Shown here: positions 16,025 to 24,420 of the stretch, piece by piece
Position numbering within the stretch: the stretch's first letter is position 1
Layout of the letters: each line of letters begins with the position of its first letter
Source of the DNA: an uncultured Thermomicrobiales bacterium
GTDB lineage: Bacteria; Chloroflexota; Chloroflexia; Thermomicrobiales; UBA6265
DNA length: 48,582 bases
Assembly (NCBI GenBank): GCA_902806345.1
Contig: CADCWF010000365.1
Span: 1 to 48,582 of the forward strand
Direction: 5' to 3'
The notes under the pieces: model-generated
What the model saw: only the letters and a program-made list of their open reading frames with translations
Told to the model about the DNA's origin: nothing
Databases searched by the model: none
Program-made: the position numbers and the translations under genes

Positions 16025-16771
16025 TTGCCTTTGCCGACGCCTACCCGCCGCCGCCTGCTCGCCACGACGGCGCTGGCTCCGTTGGCCGCACTCCTGGCCG
16101 GTTGCGGAGCGGACCCGGCCCCGCCGACGCCGACGGCCGCGCCGACCGCCACCCCGGAGGAGCTGCTCACCCGCGCCAGCGAGCGCCTGGCCGCGACCCC
16201 GTCCGTCGGCTTCAGCCTCGACATCGAGGGCGACACCTTCGTCGACCCCGCCCGGACGATCCGCCTCCTCTCCGCCACCGGTAACCTGCTCCGGCCGGAT
16301 CGCGTCTGGACCGAGTTCCAGGCCGAGGTGCTCGGGCGGGCGATCACCCTCCAATTGATCACGATCGGCGAGCAGACCTGGCTGACCAACATCCTGACCG
16401 GCGAGTGGGGAGCGGCACCGGCCGAGTTCGCCTACCGGCCCGATGTCCTGTTCGACACCCAGAACGGCATCGGTCCGGTGATGGGGCGGGTCGACAACGT
16501 CGAGCGCCTCGAGGACGCCGAGATCGGCGACCGGGCCGCGGCCCACCTCCGGGCCGCGGTCGAGGAGTCGGTGATCGGCCCCCTCACCTACTACACCCTG
16601 AAGGGGTCGCCGGTCGTCGTCGACCTCTGGGTCGACCAGGAGACCGACGACCTGCTGCGGGCGAAATTGAGCGAGCCGCCGACCGCCGACAAGCCCAACC
16701 CCGCCGTCTGGACGCTCGACCTCTCGGACCACGGCGAGCAGGTGACCATTGAGCCGCCCCCGGAGTCCTGA
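16025..16771 (+). CDS. LppX/LprAFG-like lipoprotein
   Basis: A 248-residue exported lipoprotein. The N-terminus has a basic stretch, a hydrophobic run (LLATTALAPLAALLAGC) and a lipobox LLAGC with the cysteine to be lipidated, then an Ala/Pro/Thr linker. The mature part (TPSVGFSLDIEGDTF, VWTEFQAEV, ITIGEQTWLTN, SVIGPLTYYTLKGSPVVVDLWVDQETDDLLRAKLSEP) follows the curved-sheet pattern of the LppX/LolA-like group, which carry lipids across the envelope in relatives. The start is taken as TTG at 16025 because GAGGAAA lies just upstream and no ATG is available. The MFS gene begins inside its 3' end, so export of a hydrophobic compound by the pair is possible (inference). Confidence 0.75.
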   Translation: MPLPTPTRRRLLATTALAPLAALLAGCGADPAPPTPTAAPTATPEELLTRASERLAATPSVGFSLDIEGDTFVDPARTIRLLSATGNLLRPDRVWTEFQAEVLGRAITLQLITIGEQTWLTNILTGEWGAAPAEFAYRPDVLFDTQNGIGPVMGRVDNVERLEDAEIGDRAAAHLRAAVEESVIGPLTYYTLKGSPVVVDLWVDQETDDLLRAKLSEPPTADKPNPAVWTLDLSDHGEQVTIEPPPES

Positions 16772-18398
16772 ACCGACCGCGGGCCACTTCACCGGCCTCG
16801 CCCCCCTCGCCGGGCTACCAACCGGCGCGCGGCGGGCGATCGGCGCCGCGCTGCTGGCCGTCTTCGTCGGCGCCCTCGACCTGACGGTGATCGCGACGAT
16901 CCTGCCGCGGATGGTTTCCGACCTGGAGATCAACACCGCCGACATCGACCGCTACGTCTGGATCGTCAACGGCTACCTGCTCGCCTACATCGTCGCCATC
17001 CCCCTTGTCGGCCGCCTCTCCGACCTCGTCGGCCGGCAGCGGGTCTTTGCCGCGTCGTTGGTCGTCTTCCTGGTCGGCTCGGTCTGGTGCGCCCTGGCCG
17101 ACGGCCTGCTCGGCCTCGTCCTCGGCCGCGTCATCCAGGGCGTCGGCGGGGGAGCCCTGCTGCCGGTGACGATGGCGCTCGTCGGCGACCTCCTGCCGGC
17201 CCGACGGCGGGCCGGGGCGCTCGGGCTAGTCGGCGCGGTCGATACCCTGGGTTGGGTCCTCGGCCCGCTCTGGGGCGCCGCGCTCGTCACCCTCGCGCCG
17301 GGAGCGGAGCCGTGGCGGTGGGTCTTCTTCGTCAACGTCCCGCTCGGCCTCGTCGCCGTCTTCGCCATCCGCCGCAGCGGCCGCGACGTCCTCCTCCCCG
17401 AAGGGACGGACGACCGGACGGAGGCGGCTCCGAGCGGCGACTGGCTCGGCCGACTCGACCTCGTCGGCGCGGCGCTGCTGACGGCGGCGCTGCTGGCGCT
17501 CAACCTCGGTCTGTCGGCCGGCGGCGAGATCGGCGCCGCCGAAGCCGGCGGAGGTCGGGCGCTCGGCGGCACCCGCAACCCCCTCGCCGACTACAGCCTG
17601 GTGCTTGTCGTTGCGGCGGCGGCGGTGCTGGCGCTCTTCGTCTGGTGGGAGCGCCGGGCCCGCCACCCGCTGCTGCCGCTGGGGCTGTTCCGGCGGCCGC
17701 GCTTCGGCGCCGCGATGGGGGCGAACTTCGTGGTCGGCGCCGCCCTGATCGTGGCCATGGTCGACGTCCCGGTCGTCGTCGCCCTCCTCGTCGATCCCGG
17801 CCAGGTCAGCACCGTCACGGGCGCGATGATGGCGCCGTTCACCCTCTTGATGGCAGCGCTCGCGCTCGGCGGCGGCGCCATCGTGGCGTCCCGCGGCGAG
17901 CGCTGGGTGGCGGTCGTCGGTCTCGTCCTGGTGGCGGTCGGCTACGCCCTCCTCTGGGTGGGGCTGCGCGGCGGCAACCTGCTTGGGCTGTTGCCCGGTC
18001 TGGTCCTCGCCGGGGCAGGGTTCGGGCTCGTCGTCGCCCCGATCGGCGCGACCGCGATCGACGCCGCGCCGCCGGCCGACCGCGGCATCGCGGCCGCCCT
18101 GACCCTGGTGTTCCGCCTCCTCGGGATGACGGTCGGCATCTCTTCCCTGACCGCGCTCGGCGTCAACCGCCTCCAGGGGCTGGTCGGCAACCTGGAGGAG
18201 ATCGTGCAGTTGCCGAGCGAGACGACGGCGGAGTTCTTTGCCCGCCAGAGCGCGATCCTCTACGAGACCGTGATCCCGGTCTCGCTCCAGGTAGTGCGGG
18301 AGACCTTCCTCATCGCCGGCGTTATCGCCCTCCTGGCCCTGGTGCCGGTCTGGTTGATGGGCGCGTCGGCGGGGCGGCTGGGGTCGGAGACGGGGTAG
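16749..18398 (+). CDS. MFS transporter, DHA2 (14-helix, EmrB/QacA-like) drug exporter family
   Basis: A 549-residue membrane transporter. Family signatures are clear: DLTVIATILPRMV in helix 1, motif A GRLSDLVGRQRVF, and the exporter motif C region (LGLVGAVDTLGWVLGPLWGA). The length and number of hydrophobic segments fit 14 helices, using proton antiport. A TTG at 16749, with AGG about seven bases before it, is the only usable start before helix 1, and it overlaps the lipoprotein gene by 23 bases. In mycobacteria an LprG-type lipoprotein works with an MFS exporter (P55/Rv1410); the same pairing here is suggestive. The substrate is unknown. Confidence 0.85.
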   Translation: MSRPRSPEPTAGHFTGLAPLAGLPTGARRAIGAALLAVFVGALDLTVIATILPRMVSDLEINTADIDRYVWIVNGYLLAYIVAIPLVGRLSDLVGRQRVFAASLVVFLVGSVWCALADGLLGLVLGRVIQGVGGGALLPVTMALVGDLLPARRRAGALGLVGAVDTLGWVLGPLWGAALVTLAPGAEPWRWVFFVNVPLGLVAVFAIRRSGRDVLLPEGTDDRTEAAPSGDWLGRLDLVGAALLTAALLALNLGLSAGGEIGAAEAGGGRALGGTRNPLADYSLVLVVAAAAVLALFVWWERRARHPLLPLGLFRRPRFGAAMGANFVVGAALIVAMVDVPVVVALLVDPGQVSTVTGAMMAPFTLLMAALALGGGAIVASRGERWVAVVGLVLVAVGYALLWVGLRGGNLLGLLPGLVLAGAGFGLVVAPIGATAIDAAPPADRGIAAALTLVFRLLGMTVGISSLTALGVNRLQGLVGNLEEIVQLPSETTAEFFARQSAILYETVIPVSLQVVRETFLIAGVIALLALVPVWLMGASAGRLGSETG

Positions 18399-18440
18399 GT
18401 TGCGCGTCCGGTCCCCGATCGGCGGCCTGGGCGGTTCCCG

Positions 18441-18446
18441 TACAAT
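18441..18446 (+). promoter_or_regulatory. Possible -10 element of the xylulokinase gene
   Basis: TACAAT lies 39 bases before the start codon in the short gap after the MFS gene. No -35 is evident. Confidence 0.3.
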
Positions 18447-18485
18447 CCCGACCCTGACGGTCCAAACGGAGCACGGGAGGCCGAG

Positions 18486-19925
18486 ATGGCTCGGGAGGTC
18501 GCGCTCGGGGTCGATTCCAGTACCCAGTCGACCAAGGTCGTCGCGGTCGACCTCGCCACTGGCGAGACGGTCGCCGAGGGCCGGGCCGCGCACTCCGGGG
18601 AGGACACCCAGCACCCGGAGGCGTGGTGGGCCGCGCTCGGGGAAGCGACTCGGGCGGCGCTACGGCCCGACTTCGCCGTCCGGGCCATTGCCGTCGGCGC
18701 TCAGCAGCACGGCCTGGTGGCCCTCGACGCCAACGGCACCCCGGTCATCCCGGCGCCGCTCTGGAACAACACCGCCTCGGCGCCCGATGCCGAACGCCTC
18801 AATGCGGCGGCGGACTTCCCGGCGGCGGTTGGCAGCCGCCTGGTCGCCTCGTTCACCATCACCAAGCTCGCCCACCTGGCGCGCACCAGACCGGAGCTCC
18901 TGGCCACCGTCGACGCGGTCTGCCTCCCCCACGACTACCTCACCTTCCGCCTGACGGGGCGCCTCGCGACCGACCGCGGCGAGGCGTCGGGCTCCGGCTG
19001 GTGGTCGCCGGCGGAGGGGCGGCACCGGCGCGACCTTCTCGCGCTGGCGGTCGGCGCCGAAACGGCCGAGCGCCTCCGGCTGCCGGACGTCCTCGGGCCG
19101 GACGAGCCGGCCGGCGCGGTGGGCGGCGAGGCGGCGGGCGAGCTCGGCCTGCCGGCGGGCATCCCGGTCGGACCCGGAACCGGCGACAACATGGCCGCGG
19201 CGCTCGGGATCGGCGCCGCGCCCGGGGAGATGGTGATCAGCCTCGGCACCAGCGGCACCGCCTTCGCCAGTTCCGCCCACCCGACCGCCGACGAAACCGG
19301 GGAGGTCGCGGGGTTCGCCGACGCCACCGGCCGCTTCCTGCCCCTGGCCTGCATGTTGAACTGCACCCGCGTCGTCGATACCGTCGCCACGCTGCTCGGC
19401 ATCGAGCGGGACGCCGCGCTCGACCGGGCGGGGGCGGCCGAGCCGGGGGCCGGCGGCCTGCTGCTGATGCCCTACCTCGCGGGCGAGCGGACGCCGAACC
19501 TGCCGCGGGCGACCGGCTCCGTCCTCGGCCTGACGGCGGCCTCGGCCACCCCGGAGCACCTCGTGCGGGCGGCTCTCGATGGCGTCGCCGCCGGTCTCGC
19601 CTACTGCGTCGAGGCCCTCGCCCGCCTCGGGGTCCGCGCCCCGGCGGTGACCCTCGTCGGCGGCGGCAGCCAGCACGGCGCCTGGCGGCAGGCGGTAGCG
19701 GACGCGACCGGCCTGACCGTCTCCGTCCGCGGCGGCGGCGAGCACGCCGCACGGGGAGGGGCGATGCAGGCGGCGGCCATCGCGCTCGGCGAGCCGGTCG
19801 ACGCGACGATCGGCCGGTGGCGCCCGCCGGTGGTGGCGGAGACGGGGCCGCGGCCGGGGATGCGGGAGGCGTTCCGGCTCGACGAGCGGCGGGGGTTGGT
19901 CGAGCGGTTGAAGGGGGAAGGTTGA
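18486..19925 (+). CDS. xylB: Xylulokinase (FGGY family)
   Basis: A 479-residue FGGY sugar kinase most like xylulokinase, which phosphorylates D-xylulose with ATP. The N-terminal phosphate-binding loop is LGVDSSTQSTKVV, substrate-contact motifs appear as GAQQHGLVALD and LWNN, and the C-terminal ATP domain has VISLGTSGTAFA, LPYLAGERTPNLP-like spacing and VTLVGGGSQHGAWRQAVAD. GGGAGG lies six bases upstream of the ATG. No xylose isomerase is adjacent; the gene stands alone, followed by a repeat-containing gap. Two further FGGY kinases at 21.3 and 22.9 kb are only distant relatives of it. Confidence 0.85.
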   Translation: MAREVALGVDSSTQSTKVVAVDLATGETVAEGRAAHSGEDTQHPEAWWAALGEATRAALRPDFAVRAIAVGAQQHGLVALDANGTPVIPAPLWNNTASAPDAERLNAAADFPAAVGSRLVASFTITKLAHLARTRPELLATVDAVCLPHDYLTFRLTGRLATDRGEASGSGWWSPAEGRHRRDLLALAVGAETAERLRLPDVLGPDEPAGAVGGEAAGELGLPAGIPVGPGTGDNMAAALGIGAAPGEMVISLGTSGTAFASSAHPTADETGEVAGFADATGRFLPLACMLNCTRVVDTVATLLGIERDAALDRAGAAEPGAGGLLLMPYLAGERTPNLPRATGSVLGLTAASATPEHLVRAALDGVAAGLAYCVEALARLGVRAPAVTLVGGGSQHGAWRQAVADATGLTVSVRGGGEHAARGGAMQAAAIALGEPVDATIGRWRPPVVAETGPRPGMREAFRLDERRGLVERLKGEG

Positions 19926-19969
19926 GATCGAAGCCGGACGAGCGATGGGCGTTCGCGCCGGTTCCCCCA

Positions 19970-20105
19970 GTCGTTCTGAGCCCGCAGGCGAAGAATCTCG
20001 CTCGGACTCGGCCAAGCACCGCTGCCTGGACGCGACAGTGGCAGGTCCTCCTTGGGTCTCGGAGCAGGACCCGAGCCGGGATCCTTCGCTTCGCTTGGGA
20101 TGACG
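19970..20105. repeat. Intergenic element with imperfect inverted repeats
   Basis: GCGAAGAATCTCGCTCGG at 19988-20005 and CCGAGCCGGGATCCTTCGC at 20071-20089 are imperfect inverted copies about 65 bases apart. The right end continues TTCGCTTGGGATGACG. Sequences of this kind (GATCCTTCGCTTCGC...GGATGAC) are typical dispersed non-coding repeats in GC-rich bacteria. Confidence 0.5.
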
Positions 20106-20163
20106 CGATGGATTGCATTGTCGACGTCGGGAACCGGTCGGGTGACATCCGCAGGAACGAGCG

Positions 20164-20607
20164 ATGCTGATCTATGTCGCCGCGCCCCTGTTCTCGGAGG
20201 CGGAACGGCGCTTCAACGCCACGCTTGCCGAACGGCTGGAAACGGCGGGGTTCGACGTCTTCCTGCCCCAGCGCGACGGGGTTGAGCGCGACCGGCAGCC
20301 CTACGACGCGATGCCGCCGGAGGAGCGGCGGGTGGCGATGTTCGAGCTGGATGTCGCCAAGGTCACCGCCTGCGACGCGCTGGTCATCGTCCTCGACGGG
20401 CGGGTGCCGGACGAGGGCGCCTGCTTCGACCTGGGGGTGGCCTACGCCCAGAAGCGCCTCGGCCAGCCCCACAAGTACCTGGTCGGTCTCCAGACCGATG
20501 TCCGGGCGGCGTTCATCGGAGCCAAGCTCAACCCGATGCTCGCCGTCGCGGTGGACGACCTCGTCGCCGACGAGGAGGCGCTGCTCGGGAAGCTGCGGAG
20601 CCGGTGA
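20164..20607 (+). CDS. Nucleoside 2-deoxyribosyltransferase-like protein
   Basis: A 147-residue protein of the nucleoside 2-deoxyribosyltransferase fold, which includes N-glycoside transferases and hydrolases acting on deoxynucleosides or their phosphates. The N-terminal strand IYVAAPLF, the segment FDVFLPQRDG and DALVIVLDGRVPDEGACFDLGVAYA are characteristic. The catalytic nucleophile of the family is normally Glu in an ELG context; here the residue is Asp (FDLG), a conservative but potentially important change. The ATG at 20164 starts directly at the conserved strand, with AGGA about 10 bases upstream. It stands alone, with a strong hairpin some 90 bases downstream. Confidence 0.75.
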   Translation: MLIYVAAPLFSEAERRFNATLAERLETAGFDVFLPQRDGVERDRQPYDAMPPEERRVAMFELDVAKVTACDALVIVLDGRVPDEGACFDLGVAYAQKRLGQPHKYLVGLQTDVRAAFIGAKLNPMLAVAVDDLVADEEALLGKLRSR

Positions 20608-20698
20608 TGCGGATGTAGCAGGGACGGCGCCGACGACGACCCGCGAGCCCGCCTTGCCAACCCTCATCGAGTCGCCGAGGAGGGGAAACCAGGCCTGA

Positions 20699-20755
20699 GC
20701 GAAGGGACCCGCCCACCCCTCTGCCGGCCCCACGGAGGTGGGCGGGTCCCTTCGC
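20699..20755. terminator. Strong hairpin, probably bidirectional terminator
   Basis: GCGAAGGGACCCGCCCACC (20699-20717) and its exact reverse complement (20737-20755) form a perfect 19-bp stem with a 19-base loop. There is no T-tract. Position between convergent genes suggests transcription termination or RNA protection. Confidence 0.5.
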
Positions 20756-20882
20756 GACGAGTCGCCGACGCGAGCAAGGGGAACTCCGCCAAGGGAACCA
20801 AGGGCGCCAACGCCGCCAACGCCGCCGACACGTTTCCGGCGGTCTGGAGCGAAACGCTTGTCACCCGAATGTCAAAGCAGCG

Positions 20883-20948
20883 GTAGGGGCGGAGGCACCG
20901 CGCGGGAGCCCCCCCTGGGTGATCGTCCCTCCGCGCGGCGTTCCCTAC
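20883..20948. repeat. Interrupted inverted repeat
   Basis: GTAGGG plus CGGAGG on the left pair with CCTCCG and CCCTAC on the right, with a bulge on the right arm. The internal GGCACCGCG recalls a T-box bulge, but no stem I, specifier loop or downstream gene accompanies it. Confidence 0.35.
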
Positions 20949-21162
20949 TTTGAGAACGGCTCGGCGGCAGGAAATCTCGCGGATTCTTGGGGGACGATCT
21001 GTAGCGGTACCTGCAATGTCACATCCACGGCTGCGAACTCCGGGCGGACGGGCAGAGTGGCCAACTATTTTCGATCATCCCTTTCCGACCGCTCCGAATG
21101 GACGCGGGCGAGAGCGGTTCCCGGACGTTGCGTCGGCGCCGCAGCCAACCCTCACCCCCCGG

Positions 21163-21190
21163 CCCCTCTCCCGCCGCGGCGGGAGAGGGG
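21163..21190. repeat. Palindromic hairpin, copy 2 of the CCCCTCTCCCG family
   Basis: CCCCTCTCCCGCC and its exact complement form a 28-base perfect palindrome, preceded by CCCTCACCCCCC as in the other copies. It lies 92 bases beyond the stop codon of the leftward kinase gene and may also serve as its terminator. Confidence 0.6.
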
Positions 21191-21281
21191 GAGACGCCGG
21201 AACCGCCCGACGGAGGTTTCGGGAGCCGCCCTCGCGTGCACGTGGCGGGGCTGGCCGGAGAAGCGGCCGATCGGATCCCCC

Positions 21282-22844
21282 TCACCCCCGCCGTGACGGC
21301 CGCATCGGCACGATCGGCCCGCGGGCGGGCTCGGCGAAGTCGACGAGCTTGTGGGAGATCGAGCGCGTCGCCTCGGTCGCCTCGCGGTAGAGCGGGACGA
21401 GCTCGGCGTAGCGGGCCGAGCCCCGGTCCGTCGGTGGGAGCGGCGGGCCGGTGGAGGACCAGGCGCGGGCGGTGGCGACGGGGTCCAGGCCGCCGATCCC
21501 GGCCGCCGCCAGGATGGCGGCGCCGAAGGCGGCCTGGTCGGCCGTGGCGAGGGCGTGGACCGGCAGGCCGAAGACGTCGGCGACGATTTGCCGCCAGACA
21601 GGGCTGCGGGCCCCACCGCCGGCCATCACGATCCGGCTCGGGGTGGCGCCCCCCTCCCGCAGCACCTCGAAGGCGTCGAAGCAGGCAAGGACCGTCCCCT
21701 CCATGACGGCCCGGACCACCTCGTTGCGGCCGTGGTGGGCACCAAGCCCGAGGAACGCGGCCCGCAACCGGGAGTCCATGTGGGGCGACCGCTCGCCGAC
21801 CATGAACGGCAGGAAGAGGAGGCCCCGCGACCCCGCCGGCGCTTCGCCCGCCCAGGTCGTCATCCGCTCGTAGGCGTCAGGGCCGGCCTGGCCGAGCATC
21901 TCGTCGCGGAGCCAGCGGAGCGCCATGCCGGCGACGAGCGTCGCCCCCATCTGGTACCAGCCCGGTCGGTCCGTACCCGGTTCGAGGGCGGCGCAGAAGG
22001 TGTGGCTGCGGCCGGCCGGGTCCGGGATAACGAACGTGGCCGGAACCATCACCTGGGCGCCGGTCGAGATCGAGAGCAGCATCGTGTCGGGGTCGACGAT
22101 GCCCGCCCCGAGGAGGCCGGCCGGGGCATCGCCGGTGCCGACGACGACCGGCGCCCCGGCCGGCAGCCCGAGCTCGACCGCCGAGCCGACGGAGAGCCCC
22201 CCGGCCGGGGCGACCGCCGGCCGCAGCGGGGGCAGCTTTGCTTCCTCGACGCCGACCGCCTTGAGCAGATCCGGCGACCACGTCCGCCAGCGGACATCGA
22301 GCAGGAGCGTGCCGGATGCCTCGCCGGGGTCGGTCGCGATCTCCCCCGTCAGCCGCCGGCGCAGTTCGTCCTTCGGCGAGAGGACGCGTCGCGTCCGCCA
22401 CCACAGCGACGAGCGCTCCTTCTGGAGCCAGGCGATCGTCGCCGCCTGGAAGCCGGCGGCGACGGCGCGGCCGGCGGTGTCGATCAGCTTGGCGGCGCCG
22501 ATGCGCTCGGTGATCTCCGCCACCTGGCGCCAGGAGCGGCCGTCGGCCCAGATGATCGCCGGCGCGACCGGGAGGTCGTCGTCGCCGAGGAGGACCGCGC
22601 CGTGCATCTGGCCGGCGACCCCGATCCCCGCCACGCGGGATCCGGCGGGCGCCCAGCCGATCGCCTGGCGGACGGCGGCGACGGTCGCCGCCCACCAGTC
22701 GTTCGGGTCCTGCTCGGCGTAGCCGGGTTGCGGGTGGTGGACGGGGTACTCGGCGCTGCCGACGCCGCGGACGCGGCCTTCCGGGTCGACCAGGAGCGCC
22801 TTGATCGCCGAGGTCCCGAGGTCGAGCCCCAGATACAAGTCCAC
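21282..22844 (-). CDS. FGGY carbohydrate kinase (xylulokinase-like)
   Basis: A 520-residue sugar kinase. It has the N-terminal LYLGLDLGTSAIKALLV loop, the GVAGQMHGAVLL and IIWADGRS substrate-site segments shared with xylulokinases, LLSISTGAQVMVP and the C-terminal IVMAGGGARSPVWRQIVADVFG. The GTG at 22844 lies six bases after the stop of the preceding kinase, with AGGGG just upstream. It is the last gene of the leftward carbohydrate operon. Which sugar it phosphorylates cannot be read from sequence; an operon with a different FGGY kinase and a DhnA-type aldolase suggests sequential handling of ketoses or pentuloses. Confidence 0.82.
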   Translation of the reverse strand: MDLYLGLDLGTSAIKALLVDPEGRVRGVGSAEYPVHHPQPGYAEQDPNDWWAATVAAVRQAIGWAPAGSRVAGIGVAGQMHGAVLLGDDDLPVAPAIIWADGRSWRQVAEITERIGAAKLIDTAGRAVAAGFQAATIAWLQKERSSLWWRTRRVLSPKDELRRRLTGEIATDPGEASGTLLLDVRWRTWSPDLLKAVGVEEAKLPPLRPAVAPAGGLSVGSAVELGLPAGAPVVVGTGDAPAGLLGAGIVDPDTMLLSISTGAQVMVPATFVIPDPAGRSHTFCAALEPGTDRPGWYQMGATLVAGMALRWLRDEMLGQAGPDAYERMTTWAGEAPAGSRGLLFLPFMVGERSPHMDSRLRAAFLGLGAHHGRNEVVRAVMEGTVLACFDAFEVLREGGATPSRIVMAGGGARSPVWRQIVADVFGLPVHALATADQAAFGAAILAAAGIGGLDPVATARAWSSTGPPLPPTDRGSARYAELVPLYREATEATRSISHKLVDFAEPARGPIVPMRPSRRG

Positions 22845-22850
22845 CGTCCC

Positions 22851-24374
22851 CTACCCCTCTCCCCCCTGGATCTCAACCGCCGCGCGGCTGAGGGGCGCGA
22901 CGCGATCGTACAGCGGACGGTAGACGCGCTGGTAGATCCGCTCGTAGAGGTCCCGCTCGGCTGGGTCCGGCTCGACCACGCGCTGCCCGAGGTCCAGCGC
23001 GGCCAGCGCCGCGGCGACGTCTGGGTAGACGCCGGCGCCGAGGCCGCCGAGGATCGCCGCCCCGAGCGCGGTCGCCTCCTCCGCCTCGACGACCGTCAAC
23101 GGCAACCCCATCACGGTCGCCTTGATCCGCATCAGGAGGTCGTTGCGGGTGGAGCCGCCGATAGCGCGGACGGAGGCGGGCGGCGTCACCTCCGGGTAGG
23201 CGAAGAGCGGCTCGTAGGTGGCGCGGGTCTCGAAGGCGAGCCCTTCGAGCACGGCCCGGACCAGGGCGTCCCGCCCGACGTCCGTGCTGAGACCGACCAA
23301 GGCGCCCCGCGATGTCGGGTCGTCGTGGGGCGGGTTGGCCAGCCGGAGGTGCGGCAGGAAGCAGACGCCGAGGCTGCCGGGTGGCGCCCCGCCAGCCTCG
23401 GCCAGGAGCGTTTCGTACGACGCGCCGTTGCCGACGAGGTCGCGCACCCAGGCGACGCAGGCGCCGGAGGTGTACTGCCCGGCGAAGACGTAGGGCCGGC
23501 CGCCGACGACGTGCGCCCCCTGGGTGTACCCCTGGCGCCCGGCCTGGGGGTCGGTCAGGGGACGCTCGAGGGGCATGAAGACCGCCTCGGCGGTGCCGAG
23601 CGAGTTGAGCATCTGGCCCGGTTCGGTGACGCCGGCGGCGAGGGCGCCGCAGACGTGGTCGTGGCCGCCGGTCGCGACGACGCAGCTCTCGGGCAAGCCC
23701 GTTTGCCGCGCCGCCTCCGGGGTGACGGTGCCGAGCGGGGTGCCGCCCGGGGCCAGCGGCGCCAACAGGCCGGGGTCGATCCCGGCCGCTCCCAGCGTCT
23801 CGGCGTCCCACTCCAGGGTGTGGAGGTTGAGCATCAGCGTGCGGGAGGCGAGCGAGTGGTCGGTGGCGGCGACGCCGCAGAGCCGCCAGGCGAGGTAGTC
23901 GGCGGCCATCAGCCAGCGGGTCGTCCGGGCCCACGCCTCCGGCCGCTCGTCGCGCAGCCAGAGCAGCTTGCAGAGGGAGAAGATCGGCTGGAGCGAGACG
24001 CCGGAGCGGGCGAAGAGGGCGTCCTTGCCGATGATGCGGTCGAGCCACTCCGCCTGGGGTCGGGTCCGGGTGTCGAACCAGGCGATGACCTCGGCGGTAG
24101 GCTCGCCCCTGGCGTCGAGCGGCACGATCGCCTCGCCGACGCTGGCGACCGCGATGGCGGCGACGGCGCGCGGCTCGGGGACGGCGGCGAGCGCCTCGCG
24201 GACGACGGTAACGGCGGCGGCCCAGAGCTCGTCGGCCAGGTGGTAGGCCCAGCCGGGTCGCGGGTTGTGGGTCGGGGTCGGCACGGCCGCGCGGCCGATC
24301 GCACGCCCTTCGGGTTCGTAGACGACCGCCTTGATGGATGTCGTGCCGACATCGAGCCCGACGAGCAGGGTCAT
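22851..24374 (-). CDS. FGGY carbohydrate kinase (gluconokinase-like)
   Basis: A 507-residue FGGY kinase distinct from its neighbour. The phosphate loop is LLVGLDVGTTSIKAVVYEPEG, followed by VASVGEAIVPLDARGEP and IAWFDTRTRPQAEWL in the sugar domain. The ATP domain shows MLNSLGTAEAVFMPL and VRAIGGSTRNDLLMRIKATVMGLP. The spacing resembles gluconate or erythritol/ribulose kinases more than xylulokinases. AI-2 kinase (LsrK) is also an FGGY protein and LsrF a DhnA-type enzyme, but the permease type here is not of the Lsr kind. The gene lies between the permease gene (46 bases upstream) and the second kinase. Confidence 0.8.
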   Translation of the reverse strand: MTLLVGLDVGTTSIKAVVYEPEGRAIGRAAVPTPTHNPRPGWAYHLADELWAAAVTVVREALAAVPEPRAVAAIAVASVGEAIVPLDARGEPTAEVIAWFDTRTRPQAEWLDRIIGKDALFARSGVSLQPIFSLCKLLWLRDERPEAWARTTRWLMAADYLAWRLCGVAATDHSLASRTLMLNLHTLEWDAETLGAAGIDPGLLAPLAPGGTPLGTVTPEAARQTGLPESCVVATGGHDHVCGALAAGVTEPGQMLNSLGTAEAVFMPLERPLTDPQAGRQGYTQGAHVVGGRPYVFAGQYTSGACVAWVRDLVGNGASYETLLAEAGGAPPGSLGVCFLPHLRLANPPHDDPTSRGALVGLSTDVGRDALVRAVLEGLAFETRATYEPLFAYPEVTPPASVRAIGGSTRNDLLMRIKATVMGLPLTVVEAEEATALGAAILGGLGAGVYPDVAAALAALDLGQRVVEPDPAERDLYERIYQRVYRPLYDRVAPLSRAAVEIQGGEG

Positions 24375-24420
24375 GGGCGGAGGAGCCCCTCCCCTCCGGA
24401 TTCGGTGCCGTGCCGCACGC

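Larger units (their letters stand above)
20608..21281. other. Gene-free stretch between convergent genes
   Basis: About 670 bases without a convincing gene. It contains three hairpin elements listed separately (20699, 20883, 21163) and a short run of GCC-rich triplets near 20807-20830. Short open frames are present on both strands but none has both a ribosome-binding site and protein-like composition. Confidence 0.6.

Noticed and set aside
20883..20948. T-box-like GGCACCGCG with a following complementary arm
   Set aside because: No stem I, no specifier loop and no downstream gene on that strand, unlike the full T-box at 35.7 kb.
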